From NCBI RefSeq assembly GCF_009928525.1, contig NZ_JAABOK010000027.1, forward strand, positions 1-59,825: DNA of 59,825 nt. The letters run 5' to 3'. Positions within the stretch are counted from its first letter, which is position 1. Each line of letters opens with the position of its first letter. This document shows positions 45,555 to 54,296 of the stretch, in pieces. The DNA comes from Chitinophaga solisilvae (GTDB lineage Bacteria > Bacteroidota > Bacteroidia > Chitinophagales > Chitinophagaceae). The notes beneath the pieces were generated by a model. It was not told where the DNA came from, did no database searches, and saw only the letters and a list, made by a program, of their open reading frames with translations. Made by a program: the position numbers and the translations under genes.

Positions 45555-46196
45555 ATGTCAGTACATCCATTCAGCGAAACCTGGGACCAACTCAATGCCC
45601 CCTTCCTCGCCGGCCATACGCCCGCTCATGATACGCTGGCCCTGCTGGTATCGGCCTACAGCGAAGCACAACGCTATTACCATAACCAGCAGCATATCCT
45701 GGATATGCTCTCACTGTTACGGCTGCACGCTGCTGAAATAAAAGATCCGGCAACCGTAGCCTTCGCCATCTTCTTCCATGATGCCGTATATGATGTTGCC
45801 CGCCAGGATAACGAAGCGAAAAGTGCAGACATGGCCGTTGCCTACCTGCAGCAAACCACTTTTCCTGCCGAAAAAACAGCACTGGTAAAGGAATACATAC
45901 TGGCCACCCAAACGCACCGGAATCCGCTGCAACATACTGACCTGGACTATTTCCTGGATGCAGACCTCCGGATACTCGGCGCACCGCCGGCAGCATACGC
46001 CGCCTATGCAACGCAAATCCGCCGGGAATACCACATCTATCCCGACAACATATACCATCCGGGCCGCCGTAAAGTACTGCAGCATTTCCTGGACATGCCT
46101 GCCATCTACCGGACGCCCGCATTCATCGCCGCCTGTGAAACACAGGCCCGGCATAATATACAGACAGAACTGAATTCTCTTAATACAAGCAACTGA
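45555..46196 (+). CDS. HD-domain metal-dependent phosphohydrolase
   Basis: A 213-aa cytosolic helical protein. RYYHNQQHILDML supplies the first histidines, and FFHDAVYD supplies the H-D pair of the HD fold, with later acidic and histidine residues in LDYFLDADLRIL. This pattern fits the uncharacterised predicted HD phosphohydrolases (PIRSF035170-like); the substrate is not known. It starts 26 nt after the aconitase terminator. The LOG gene begins 4 nt after its stop, so the two are one operon, which may point to nucleotide metabolism. Confidence 0.83.
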   Translation: MSVHPFSETWDQLNAPFLAGHTPAHDTLALLVSAYSEAQRYYHNQQHILDMLSLLRLHAAEIKDPATVAFAIFFHDAVYDVARQDNEAKSADMAVAYLQQTTFPAEKTALVKEYILATQTHRNPLQHTDLDYFLDADLRILGAPPAAYAAYATQIRREYHIYPDNIYHPGRRKVLQHFLDMPAIYRTPAFIAACETQARHNIQTELNSLNTSN

Positions 46197-46200
46197 TTTT

Positions 46201-46782
46201 ATGAAAAATATTGTAGTTTTTTGCGGCTCCAGCCCCGGTTATGATCCTGTCTATATGGAACAGGCCCGGCTGCTGGGCGCCACCCTCGCCCAACGGAACA
46301 TCGGACTGGTATACGGCGGAGCAAAGGTTGGCCTCATGGGCGCTGTAGCCGATGGCGCCCTGCAGGCAGGCGGCCAGGTACACGGCGTTCTGCCCCGCTT
46401 CCTGCAGGAGAAAGAGCTGGCCCACACCGGCCTGACCACCCTCCTGCTCGTTGATACCATGCATGAACGTAAAACAAAAATGAACGAACTCGCCGACGGC
46501 GTCATCGCCCTGCCAGGTGGCTTCGGCACCATGGAGGAACTCTTCGAAATGCTTACCTGGGGACAGCTCGGCCTCCATAAAAAACCTATCGCCCTGCTCA
46601 ACATCAACGGCTTCTACGATGCCCTCAACCAACTATCGCAAACCATGACCGATCAGGGCTTCCTCTCCGCCCCCAACCGCAGCATGCTCCTCTGCAGCAA
46701 CAGTATAGACGACCTCCTTACACAGATGGAAAACTATAAGGCGCCGGAGAAAGATAAGTGGCTGACGAAGGAGAAAACCTGA
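46201..46782 (+). CDS. LOG-family nucleoside 5'-monophosphate phosphoribohydrolase
   Basis: A 193-aa Rossmann-fold protein of the LOG (Lonely Guy/YvdD, TIGR00730) family, which releases the base from cytokinin nucleotides or AMP. The signature PGGFGTMEE is at about 105-113, and the opening VFCGSSPGYDP, the loop VYGGAKVGLMG and the ERKTKM segment match the family. Length is typical. It is probably cotranscribed with the HD hydrolase. Whether the natural substrate is a cytokinin-type or housekeeping nucleotide is not decided by sequence. It ends 8 bp before hairpin copy 8. Confidence 0.93.
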   Translation: MKNIVVFCGSSPGYDPVYMEQARLLGATLAQRNIGLVYGGAKVGLMGAVADGALQAGGQVHGVLPRFLQEKELAHTGLTTLLLVDTMHERKTKMNELADGVIALPGGFGTMEELFEMLTWGQLGLHKKPIALLNINGFYDALNQLSQTMTDQGFLSAPNRSMLLCSNSIDDLLTQMENYKAPEKDKWLTKEKT

Positions 46783-46790
46783 ATAATTTG

Positions 46791-46912
46791 AATTACGAAT
46801 TACGAATTGCGAATTACGAATGAGGAGCGAAGACATAAGCGGATAAAGAAATTTACTTTTTCGCTTATGTCTTCGCTCCTCATTCGTAATTCGCAATTCG
46901 TAATTCGTAATT
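46791..46912. repeat. Intergenic hairpin repeat copy 8 (class A), perfect 51-bp stem
   Basis: 46791-46841 is the exact reverse complement of 46862-46912, with a 20-nt loop. Four tail units (GAATTAC, GAATTGC types), AATGAGGAGCGAAGAC, then ATAAGCG. It lies between the convergent LOG and DUF4421 genes and reaches the stop codon of the latter. Confidence 0.95.
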
Positions 46913-47948
46913 AATTCCAAAGTGGTTTTTTTAACGCGAAACGCTTCACCAGGCTCACTCTTATATTGCCTGCACCGAAAGCCTGGTAGGTGTTGGGAAC
47001 GGGCATCTGACTGCGGGCGGTCATGCCTACGTAGTGGACGCCGGCGAAGTAGCGGCTGGAATTGTAGCCCAGTGCGGCACGTATGGTGTTGCTGAACTGG
47101 AGGCCTACATTACGTTTTATGGTGCCGTCTTCCAGGAAGAGCGCTGTTCTGGCGGCGCCCAGCCCTGTGGTTAAGGACAGGGAAAGAAAGAAGTGCTTTT
47201 TGTATACGAAGGTATGCGCGTAGCCTACGTTGGCAGCCAGGCTGGCAATACCGGAACGGTAATAGTGCAGTTCCCGCAGGAAGGTGGTATCCACAATATT
47301 GGAGGGGATCAGGGAGGAGTCGCCTTTGATTCTTGCAAGAAATATTTCTCCGCCAACGATGAAGGAGCCGGCACTTTTCTTCTGATATTCATTCTGCAAG
47401 TTAGGTGCGCGGTAGGAGAAACGTTCATCGTTGAAGATATACTGTACATTCAGGCCGAAGTTGGAATTACGGATGTCAGGACGTTGAGGATGCGGATTGT
47501 TTCTGACGTATTCCTTATCAAAAACGGCATTGGGATTGGCGACATAATATCCTTTGTAGGTCTGCGCATAAAAATCGACGACCAGTTTACGCAGATAGAT
47601 ATGCGACTGCAGGTCCAGGTATTTTGTTTTACCGAACCTGTCATTGTGCCTGTTGATGAAGGGCAGGTTAAAGCCTATGTTAAGCCCCACGAACCGGTAG
47701 TTGGCCCCGAATCCTATATTGAAGGGCGTATTGGGCCGGTAGAGTATATCTTTCTTCTGTTTTCTGTCTATAATATCATATTTGGTATATTTCCGGGAGC
47801 CGTAGAGGCGAAAGGTGATATCTTCCGTATGCTCTTCTATGTAAGCTGTATCATTATTGGTATGCAGCCATTTCAGGATTTTACGTTGCGCCGCCGCGGG
47901 CAGCACCACACAACAGAGCAGCAGCATTACCATAGTGCGTTTAGTCAT
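46911..47948 (-). CDS. DUF4421-like outer-membrane protein
   Basis: A 345-aa exported protein with a signal peptide at 1-20 (MLLLCCVVLPAAAQ). The block YRPNTPFNIGFGANYRFVGL at about 71-90 resembles the DUF4421 family of Bacteroidota outer-membrane proteins. The remainder is amphipathic strands with an aromatic-rich pattern, consistent with a beta-barrel. No enzymatic motif was seen. It lies 27 bp downstream of the YfcE-like phosphodiesterase on the same strand, so the two are probably co-transcribed. Function unknown. Confidence 0.78.
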   Translation of the reverse strand: MTKRTMVMLLLCCVVLPAAAQRKILKWLHTNNDTAYIEEHTEDITFRLYGSRKYTKYDIIDRKQKKDILYRPNTPFNIGFGANYRFVGLNIGFNLPFINRHNDRFGKTKYLDLQSHIYLRKLVVDFYAQTYKGYYVANPNAVFDKEYVRNNPHPQRPDIRNSNFGLNVQYIFNDERFSYRAPNLQNEYQKKSAGSFIVGGEIFLARIKGDSSLIPSNIVDTTFLRELHYYRSGIASLAANVGYAHTFVYKKHFFLSLSLTTGLGAARTALFLEDGTIKRNVGLQFSNTIRAALGYNSSRYFAGVHYVGMTARSQMPVPNTYQAFGAGNIRVSLVKRFALKKPLWN

Positions 47949-47975
47949 AAACGTTAACAGTTGAGGTGAAGCCTG

Positions 47976-48470
47976 TCAGGGCAGTTCAATTACTTCCAGG
48001 TTTTCGATGCGTCCTGCATTCAGCTGAAACCGCAGCAGCGTTTTCACTTTATGCCAGCCCTGCTGGCCGCAGGCGCCCGGATTCATGTGTAACAATTGCA
48101 ATGCCGGATCAGGCATGACCTTCAGAATGTGCGAATGCCCGCAGATAAAGAGTTTTGGCGGCTGCTTTTTCAGCTGCTCCCTGATACCGGGGGCATATTT
48201 CCCCGGATAGCCTCCAATATGGGTCATTAATACCTCTACCCCTTCCAGGTTAAACCTTAACGTTTCCGGATAACGGATACGTATATCCGCACCATCAATA
48301 TTACCATAAACGGCTCTGAATGGCTTAAATGCTTCCAGCTGATCTGCCAGCCCCACATGACCAATATCGCCGGCATGCCAGATCTCATCTACCTCTTCGA
48401 AGTATTTAAATATTTGCGGATGCAGATAGCTATGCGTATCTGACATCAATCCGATTTTTTTCAACAGCAA
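47976..48470 (-). CDS. YfcE/MJ0936-type phosphodiesterase
   Basis: A 164-aa cytosolic calcineurin-like phosphoesterase of the short, single-domain type. The metal motifs are in order: MSDTHSYL (D10, H12), HAGDIGH (D35), YGNID (N57), MTHIGG, and CGHSHI (about 110-115). Family members hydrolyse phosphodiester model substrates, and the physiological substrate is unknown. It is the first gene of a pair with the DUF4421 gene. A TATATTTG (-7-like) lies on the minus strand at 48519-48512, about 40 nt before the ATG. Confidence 0.9.
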   Translation of the reverse strand: MLLKKIGLMSDTHSYLHPQIFKYFEEVDEIWHAGDIGHVGLADQLEAFKPFRAVYGNIDGADIRIRYPETLRFNLEGVEVLMTHIGGYPGKYAPGIREQLKKQPPKLFICGHSHILKVMPDPALQLLHMNPGACGQQGWHKVKTLLRFQLNAGRIENLEVIELP

Positions 48471-48547
48471 TCTTTTACTGATTATTATTCCGGGAGTAAC
48501 TGATACCCATGCAAATATACTGGATGCGGGTTAACACAGGGGGGAAT

Positions 48548-48600
48548 AAATTGCGAATTACGAATTACGAATTGCGAATGAGGAGCGGAGAACGGAGCGG
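48548..48600. repeat. Half copy of the class A hairpin repeat (copy 9a)
   Basis: Only a left arm is present: GAATTAC/GAATTAC/GAATTGC tail, AATGAGGAGCGGAGAACGGAGCGG. No class A right arm follows. Instead the class B copy begins within a few bases, as if one repeat had inserted into or replaced part of another. Confidence 0.8.
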
Positions 48601-48610
48601 GTGAGATTTT

Positions 48611-48729
48611 TTCATTTTATTATTTTATTATTTGAGATTTTCTCTCTCATCTGTATGTATCTGTAACTTCAGGGACATACTGATGAGAGAGAAAATCTCA
48701 AATAACAAAATAATAAAATCTCAAATGAA
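48611..48729. repeat. Class B hairpin repeat copy 9b
   Basis: Left arm 48611-48658 (TTCATTTTATTATTTTATTA followed by TTTGAGATTTTCTCTCTCAT), right arm 48675-48729. The right arm matches to within a few mismatches and carries one extra tail unit. The inner part CATC-TGTATGT pairs with ACATAC-TGATG. It lacks the GCGAAGAT core and so defines the tail-only end of the family. It ends 1 nt before the stop codon of the minus-strand gene at 48731. Confidence 0.82.
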
Positions 48730-48730
48730 A

Positions 48731-49324
48731 CTATTTATCGAGGAATCTTGCCAGTTTTTTACCGGAAACGGCATAGGCTTCGGTAATGCGGACGCCGGTA
48801 TCGAAGTCGTAGCCACCGAAGATGCGGCCGGGAGCATTGTCTACAGTGATTTTAGCGACTACGTTGCTTTTGTTGGCGGTTTCCACGATCAGTGCTTCGG
48901 CATCGATGTAAGCGTTTTTGCGCATTACACCTACGTTAAAGCCGGGCTCCATGGAGGTGGTGTGGAAGATCAGGGTGTATCTGGCTTTGGGGAATTCGCC
49001 GACAGATACATCGCCTTTTTCATTGAAGAGCTCTTTGAATTTAGGCTCATAGCGGCTCTTGCGGTCTGCTACCCAGGCTTTTGCCCATTGGTCGCCGCGA
49101 CCGGTTTCTTTCTTGTTATACTCTTCTGTTTTCTTTTTTATGTAGTCTGCTTCATTATCAAATTTACCTACGGAAAGGTCATTGTAGGTAAATTCAATGT
49201 TTAATTGCTTCTCATCTTTCAGGGCAGACAAATCGCCGTTTACCAGCTTGATTTTCTGTGCAAAAACAGTTGTGCTGATAGCTACCAGGGAGAAGGTAGT
49301 CAGCATGATGTGCGTCAGTCGCAT
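48731..49324 (-). CDS. Secreted protein of unknown function
   Basis: A 197-aa protein with a signal peptide at 1-22 (MRLTHIMLTTFSLVAISTTVFA). The mature part contains a charged helical stretch (DYIKKKTEEYNKKETGRG, then WVADRKSRYEPKFKEL) and several predicted strands (RYTLIFHTTSMEPGFNVGV, IDAEALIVETANK). No membrane helix or catalytic signature was seen, so it is likely periplasmic or surface-located. I do not recognise the family. It is divergent from the CHAD gene, 84 bp apart. Confidence 0.75.
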   Translation of the reverse strand: MRLTHIMLTTFSLVAISTTVFAQKIKLVNGDLSALKDEKQLNIEFTYNDLSVGKFDNEADYIKKKTEEYNKKETGRGDQWAKAWVADRKSRYEPKFKELFNEKGDVSVGEFPKARYTLIFHTTSMEPGFNVGVMRKNAYIDAEALIVETANKSNVVAKITVDNAPGRIFGGYDFDTGVRITEAYAVSGKKLARFLDK

Positions 49325-49408
49325 AAAGTAAAATTTTGGCGAAGATATATTTTAAGGCATATATCATCAACTGAGATATTACGCAACTTTTCCAGTAACT
49401 TTAAATAC

Positions 49409-50212
49409 ATGCTAAAGGCGACGTTATACAAATATCTTCAGCAGGAATGTGATACGGTTGCTGATGCTTTCGGACAGCTGGAAACGGCCGCCAAAAGGCA
49501 GCATGCCATTCATACCATCCGGGTGAGCGGTAAAAAGATCCGGGCGTTGCTGGCTCTGGCGGCGCAGCTACCGGACTACCGGCTGAAAACAGGGCGGTAT
49601 CTGACTTCTCTGAAACTGCTGCAAAGCGTCAGTGGTATTTCCAGAGATACGCGCCTGCAGGAGCTGGCTTTATCAAAGCATGAAAAGCAGCTGGCATGGC
49701 GGTTTGGCATTGCCCACCTGTTGCTGAAAAACAAACAGCGCCTGGCAGATGACCAGCTGATGACCACCATCAAAAGAATCTCCCTCAAAAAGCTGCTGCA
49801 ACTACCGGCACATTTTGAAGCAGCGCTGGCGGCCGTTGATGAAGTAACGGGAACGGCTGTACTGCAACATCGTATCCTGGCGCAATACCATGACACCAGG
49901 CTGCCATCGGTGAACGCACGGCATACTGCCTGGCATGACCTGCGTAAACGTATGAAGGCGCTGTATTATCAGCTTTCCATCATGAAAATGCTGCTGCCGG
50001 ATGCATCAGCGGAAAAAGATTTATTAAAACGCTGTAAGGCTGCAGGAGAGCAGCTGGGTAGCTGGCATGATGCCAGTGAGCTGTTGCTGTTTGTGAAAGA
50101 TGTTATTGTACAGGCGAAGAAGGAACAGCTCCGGTTACCGGTTAAGTCGGGGCAGCTGTTGAAGCTGCTGCAGCAGGACGCAAAAGAAAAACTGCTGGCA
50201 GTCAGTATATAA
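49409..50212 (+). CDS. CHAD-domain protein
   Basis: A 267-aa helical protein with the conserved-histidine alpha-helical (CHAD) domain: HAIHTIRVSGKKIRALL at about 29-45, HDLRKRMKALYYQL and GSWHDASELL later, giving the regularly placed His and basic residues. CHAD domains bind polyphosphate and localise to polyphosphate granules. No CYTH domain is fused. The frame is open upstream to 49205, but only through sequence antisense to the divergent gene; the ATG at 49409 begins the first CHAD helix. It is convergent with hutG, with only 19 bp between stops and no terminator or repeat. Confidence 0.88.
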   Translation: MLKATLYKYLQQECDTVADAFGQLETAAKRQHAIHTIRVSGKKIRALLALAAQLPDYRLKTGRYLTSLKLLQSVSGISRDTRLQELALSKHEKQLAWRFGIAHLLLKNKQRLADDQLMTTIKRISLKKLLQLPAHFEAALAAVDEVTGTAVLQHRILAQYHDTRLPSVNARHTAWHDLRKRMKALYYQLSIMKMLLPDASAEKDLLKRCKAAGEQLGSWHDASELLLFVKDVIVQAKKEQLRLPVKSGQLLKLLQQDAKEKLLAVSI

Positions 50213-50231
50213 CCCCCTGCCAGCAAAAGAC

Positions 50232-51236
50232 TCAGTAGTTCTCACTCAGGTTGTTGACCACTTCAAAGATAATAGCAGCGCCGAGTTTAGCGGTTCTGTT
50301 ATCTACATCGAGAGAAGGATTCAGTTCTGCGATATCCGCTCCCACTACTTTCCCGCTTTCCAGGATAGCGCGGTAGCACTGCAGGAAAACGCCGCCCGGC
50401 GTGATACCGTTGAAGGCGGTAGCGCTTACTCCCGGCGCATAGGCAGCAGCAAATACATCCAGGCAGGTGGTGAGGTAAATATAATCTACCTGGCTGAGGA
50501 AGTGCTGAATAGCGGCGAACAGCGTATCGCGGTCTTCCAGGTGGAAGGCGTCTGCACCAACATAGGTAGCCCCTTCATCGCCGGCGATGTTGAACAGCTG
50601 CCTGGTATTGCCGTTTTTCTGGATGCCCAGCGCCAGGTAGTGGAAAGGTTCTCCTGCCTGTTTGCAGTCCTGTGCCAGTTGCCAGAATCCGGTGCCGGAG
50701 CTGGGGCCTTCTTCTCCGGGAATACGTATATCGAAGTGGGCGTCGAAGTTGACGAAGCCAACAGTGCCTTTACGTTGCTGTGCATATTTGCGGATACCAC
50801 TGGCATGGCCATACGTAATTTCGTGACCGCCGCCCAGCAGGAGTGGCAGGTAACCTGCCAGCAGTATGCTTCTTACGGCTTCGCTGAGTACCAGCTGTGC
50901 ATTTTCCAGGTCGTTGCCCTGACATACGATATCGCCGGCATCCAACAGCAGGGTATGTTCGTTGAAGTGAACGGGGAAGTTGGAAACGGCTTTGCGGAGG
51001 GCTGCCGGACCGGCTACAGCGCCGGTTCGTCCTTTATTGCGGCGTACGCCTTCATCGCAGGCAAAGCCCAGGAATACGATGCCCCGTTGCCCTGGCTGCA
51101 GTGGTGGCAGGTCTGATTCCAGCAGGTTCACCACACGGATGACCTGGTGCCAGCGCAGGAGGTCTGCTGCTGTTCCATCAATCCGGCCGGTCCAGCTGCT
51201 GGCCTGTGACGGCTGATAGCTTTCCTTGGTTATCAT
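50232..51236 (-). CDS. hutG: Formimidoylglutamase (arginase superfamily)
   Basis: A 334-aa manganese enzyme of the last step of histidine degradation, releasing glutamate and formamide from N-formimino-L-glutamate. The arginase-fold metal motifs are GGGHE (H138), NFDAHFD (D165, H167, D169) and TTCLDVF (D260). In the last motif the first Asp of the usual DxD is Cys (C258). It is followed by APGVSATAFNGI, typical of HutG rather than arginase. It is the last gene of the hut operon and begins 4 nt after the hutI stop. Confidence 0.92.
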   Translation of the reverse strand: MITKESYQPSQASSWTGRIDGTAADLLRWHQVIRVVNLLESDLPPLQPGQRGIVFLGFACDEGVRRNKGRTGAVAGPAALRKAVSNFPVHFNEHTLLLDAGDIVCQGNDLENAQLVLSEAVRSILLAGYLPLLLGGGHEITYGHASGIRKYAQQRKGTVGFVNFDAHFDIRIPGEEGPSSGTGFWQLAQDCKQAGEPFHYLALGIQKNGNTRQLFNIAGDEGATYVGADAFHLEDRDTLFAAIQHFLSQVDYIYLTTCLDVFAAAYAPGVSATAFNGITPGGVFLQCYRAILESGKVVGADIAELNPSLDVDNRTAKLGAAIIFEVVNNLSENY

Positions 51237-51240
51237 AGCG

Positions 51241-52470
51241 TTATTTTACTTTTTCTCCTTTCTTCCATACCATAGCGGGTTTCATCTTGCCCTGGTAGTA
51301 GAGTATGTCGCGGTAGTCTGCCGTAGGATAAGCCTGCAGGTCTGCCACAAACCCTGTTATCAGCTGACCGGCGTCCTGCAGTTGCAGTGCCGGGGCGGCT
51401 CTCAGTGTCAGTGCTGCCAGTACTTCTGCGGTAGATAATTTTTCTGCAGCGCTCATCACCGCAGCCTGTATCAGCAGGTCACCCATGGGTGCTGATCCTG
51501 GGTTCCAGTCACTCGCAATCGCCACACAAGCGCCTGCATTCAGCAGTTTACGTGCGGGAGCGTACTGCATACCCAGTCCTAATGATGCGCCGGGCAAAAC
51601 TACGGCAACGGTGGAAGATCTGGCCAGCAGATCTATTTCTTTCTGTGTGCTGGCTTCCAGGTGGTCGGCAGACAAGGCGCCGGTATTAACCGCTACTTCC
51701 GCACCGCCTGCGCTGAACTGATCCGCATGTACGGTAGCAGCAAAGCCCTGCTGCATGGCCTTTTGCAGGTAGGTGGTACTGGCGGCGGCGGAGAAAGCTG
51801 TTTCTTCAATAAATATATCCACGCGGCTGGCGAGGCTTTCCTGTTTTAAAACAGGCAGCAGCTCGTCGAGCGCCCATTGCAGATATTCGTCTTCCGTACC
51901 GGTATAGTCGCGTGGTTTCATATGTGCAGCCAGGCAGGTAGGTATCAGCGTTGCCGCGGTATGCAGCCCCGCCTGCTGAATGGCGCGCAGCATTTTCAGC
52001 TCGCTTTCCATATTCAGTCCGTATCCGCTTTTTACTTCGATGGTGGTCACTCCTTCCTGCAGGTGACGGTTGGCTCTGGCCACGGTATTTTCCACCAGTG
52101 TAACGGTGTCGGCTACACGCGTTTTGGTAACGGAATCCCAGATACCGCCACCGGCGCGGGCTATCTCCAGATAGCTTTTACCGGCTATACGCATGGCATA
52201 ATCGCGGCTGCGGTTACCGTCGTAACAGATGTGCGTATGACAGTCAATGAATCCCGGCAGCAACACCATCGGCTGATCAATGAAATGTACTTCACAGTCA
52301 GGATATTGCTGCAGCAGCTCCTTATAAGGCGCTACCGCCACTATACGGCCATCATTCACCACAATACCGCCCTTTTCTATCACCGTCAGCTCCTCATCCT
52401 GCAGCGTCCCTTTCAAAGGTATACCGGTCATGGGGAGTATCTGCGAGAAAGGACCAATTAATATATTCAT
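51241..52470 (-). CDS. hutI: Imidazolonepropionase
   Basis: A 409-aa amidohydrolase that opens 4-imidazolone-5-propionate to N-formimino-L-glutamate. The metal ligands H78-x-H80 are in GFIDCHTHICYDG, followed by the family block GGGIWDSVTKTR. Later metal ligands lie in HADQF and ASDWNPGSAP. Length is standard. It is separated from hutU by 155 bp containing hairpin copy 10, while hutG follows after only 4 nt. Confidence 0.96.
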   Translation of the reverse strand: MNILIGPFSQILPMTGIPLKGTLQDEELTVIEKGGIVVNDGRIVAVAPYKELLQQYPDCEVHFIDQPMVLLPGFIDCHTHICYDGNRSRDYAMRIAGKSYLEIARAGGGIWDSVTKTRVADTVTLVENTVARANRHLQEGVTTIEVKSGYGLNMESELKMLRAIQQAGLHTAATLIPTCLAAHMKPRDYTGTEDEYLQWALDELLPVLKQESLASRVDIFIEETAFSAAASTTYLQKAMQQGFAATVHADQFSAGGAEVAVNTGALSADHLEASTQKEIDLLARSSTVAVVLPGASLGLGMQYAPARKLLNAGACVAIASDWNPGSAPMGDLLIQAAVMSAAEKLSTAEVLAALTLRAAPALQLQDAGQLITGFVADLQAYPTADYRDILYYQGKMKPAMVWKKGEKVK

Positions 52471-52497
52471 GGACTGTTATTATGATTGGTGAGACTG

Positions 52498-52627
52498 ATT
52501 ATTTGAGATTTGGTTATTTGAGATTTGGTTATTTAAAATGCAGCGGAGATATAAGCGAATACAATTAACTAAGGTCTTCGCTGCATTTTAAATAACCAAA
52601 TCTCAAATAACCAAATCTCAAATAATT
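52498..52627. repeat. Class B hairpin repeat copy 10, inside the hut operon
   Basis: Left arm 52498-52549, right arm 52575-52627. The tail consists of two ATTTGAGATTTGGTT units, then ATTTAAAATGCAGCGGAGA, mirrored as TCTTCGCTGCATTTTAAAT and tail, so one G-T pair interrupts the core. The right arm touches the hutU stop codon. It lies in the transcript between hutU and hutI. Confidence 0.9.
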
Positions 52628-54296
52628 AAATGTTTATTCCGAATTTATCTGCCCACTCCTGCGCCTTTTCGTAGCCGGCGTCTGCGTGGCGGAAGATGCC
52701 CATGGCCGGGTCGTTGAAGAGGACGCGGCTGAGGCATGCGGCGGCGCGGTCGGTGCCATCGGCGAGAACGACCATGCCGGCGTGCTGGGAGTAGCCCATA
52801 CCTACGCCGCCGCCGTGGTGGAAGGATACCCAGGTAGCGCCACCGCCGGTATTAGACATGAGGTTGAGCAGTGTCCAGTCGCTGACAGCATCAGAGCCGT
52901 CTTTCATCGCTTCTGTTTCGCGGTTGGGAGAGGCTACGGAGCCGCAGTCCAGGTGATCGCGGCCGATCACGATCGGAGCTTTCACTTTACCTGTTCTCAC
53001 CAGTTCGTTGAAGATGAGGCCGGCTTTCTCTCTTTCTCCCAGGCCCAGCCAGCAGATGCGGGCAGGTAATCCCTGGAAGGCTACTTTTTCCTGTGCCTGT
53101 TTCAGCCAGTTGATGAGGTGTGTATTTTCCGGGAAAGCCTCCATCAGTGCGCGGTCTGTGGTGTATATATCTTCAGGATCGCCGGACAGCGCTACCCAGC
53201 GGAAAGGTCCTTTTCCTTCGCAGAAAAGCGGACGTATGTACGCAGGCGTGAAGCCGGGGAAGTTGAATGCATTGGGTTCTCCGCCTTCTCTGGCGAATTC
53301 GCGGAGGTTGTTGCCATAGTCGAAGGTGACAGCACCTTTCTGCTGCATGTCCAGCATGAAGCCAACGTGGCGGGCCATGCTTTTCAGCGACAGCTCGCGG
53401 TAGCGGGCAGGATCGCTCTTGCGCAGTTCCAGTGCGGCTTCCAGCGTGAGGCCATTCGGTACGTATCCGTTGATGGGATCGTGCGCGGAAGTCTGGTCTG
53501 TTAATACATCCGGGATGATATTATCTTTCAGCAGGCGTTCCAGCATATCGCCGGCATCGCTGACAAGACCGATAGACAGCGGTTCTCCTTTGGCTACGGC
53601 TTCTTTCGCCCAGGCTACTGCTTCTTCGTAGGAGTAGGTCATCCGGTCGATATATCGCGTATCGATTCGTTTCTGGATACGTGTAGGGTCGATGTCTGCA
53701 GCCAGCATTACGCCGCCGGCCATAGTAGCGGCCAGTGGCTGTGCGCCGCCCATACCGCCGATACCGGCAGTTACTACCAGCTTCCCTTTCAGGGTACCGC
53801 CGAAGTGCTGACGGCCGCATTCCATAAAGGTTTCGTAGGTTCCCTGCAGAATGCCCTGTGTACCGATATAGATCCAGCTGCCGGCAGTCATTTGTCCGTA
53901 CATCATCAGTCCTTTGGAGCGCAGCTCGTTGAAATGCTCCCAGGTAGCCCATTTCGGCACGAGGTTACTGTTGGCCAGCATGACGCGCGGCGCCTGCGGA
54001 TGTGTGCGTACTACACCTACGGGCTTACCGGATTGTACCAGCAGCGAGTGTTCTTCATCCAGCACCAGCAGCTGTTCGATAATTTTCTGCAGTGCTTCGC
54101 GGTTGCGGGCAGCCTGTCCGATACCGCCGTAAACAACCAGTTCATCCGGGTTTTCGGCTACTTCGGCATCGAGATTGTTGAGGAGCATGCGCAGCGGAGC
54201 TTCTGTCTGCCATGATTTAGCGTGCAGCTCAGTGCCGCGTGGCGCTTTGTATTGCGGGTGTGCCGCGTATGTTTTAATAAAGTCCAAACTGTTCAT
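52626..54296 (-). CDS. hutU: Urocanate hydratase
   Basis: About 556 aa. An NAD-dependent enzyme that hydrates urocanate to imidazolone propionate. The family blocks HPQYKAPRGTELHAKSW, GGIGQAARN, TAGIGGMGGAQPLA and FHHGGGVGMGYSQHAG are all present. The start chosen is the ATG giving MNSLDFIKTYA; an ATG four codons upstream (54308) is also in frame. Either way the 5' end overlaps the hutH 3' end (23 or 35 nt), so the two are translationally coupled. Confidence 0.96.
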   Translation of the reverse strand: MNSLDFIKTYAAHPQYKAPRGTELHAKSWQTEAPLRMLLNNLDAEVAENPDELVVYGGIGQAARNREALQKIIEQLLVLDEEHSLLVQSGKPVGVVRTHPQAPRVMLANSNLVPKWATWEHFNELRSKGLMMYGQMTAGSWIYIGTQGILQGTYETFMECGRQHFGGTLKGKLVVTAGIGGMGGAQPLAATMAGGVMLAADIDPTRIQKRIDTRYIDRMTYSYEEAVAWAKEAVAKGEPLSIGLVSDAGDMLERLLKDNIIPDVLTDQTSAHDPINGYVPNGLTLEAALELRKSDPARYRELSLKSMARHVGFMLDMQQKGAVTFDYGNNLREFAREGGEPNAFNFPGFTPAYIRPLFCEGKGPFRWVALSGDPEDIYTTDRALMEAFPENTHLINWLKQAQEKVAFQGLPARICWLGLGEREKAGLIFNELVRTGKVKAPIVIGRDHLDCGSVASPNRETEAMKDGSDAVSDWTLLNLMSNTGGGATWVSFHHGGGVGMGYSQHAGMVVLADGTDRAAACLSRVLFNDPAMGIFRHADAGYEKAQEWADKFGINI

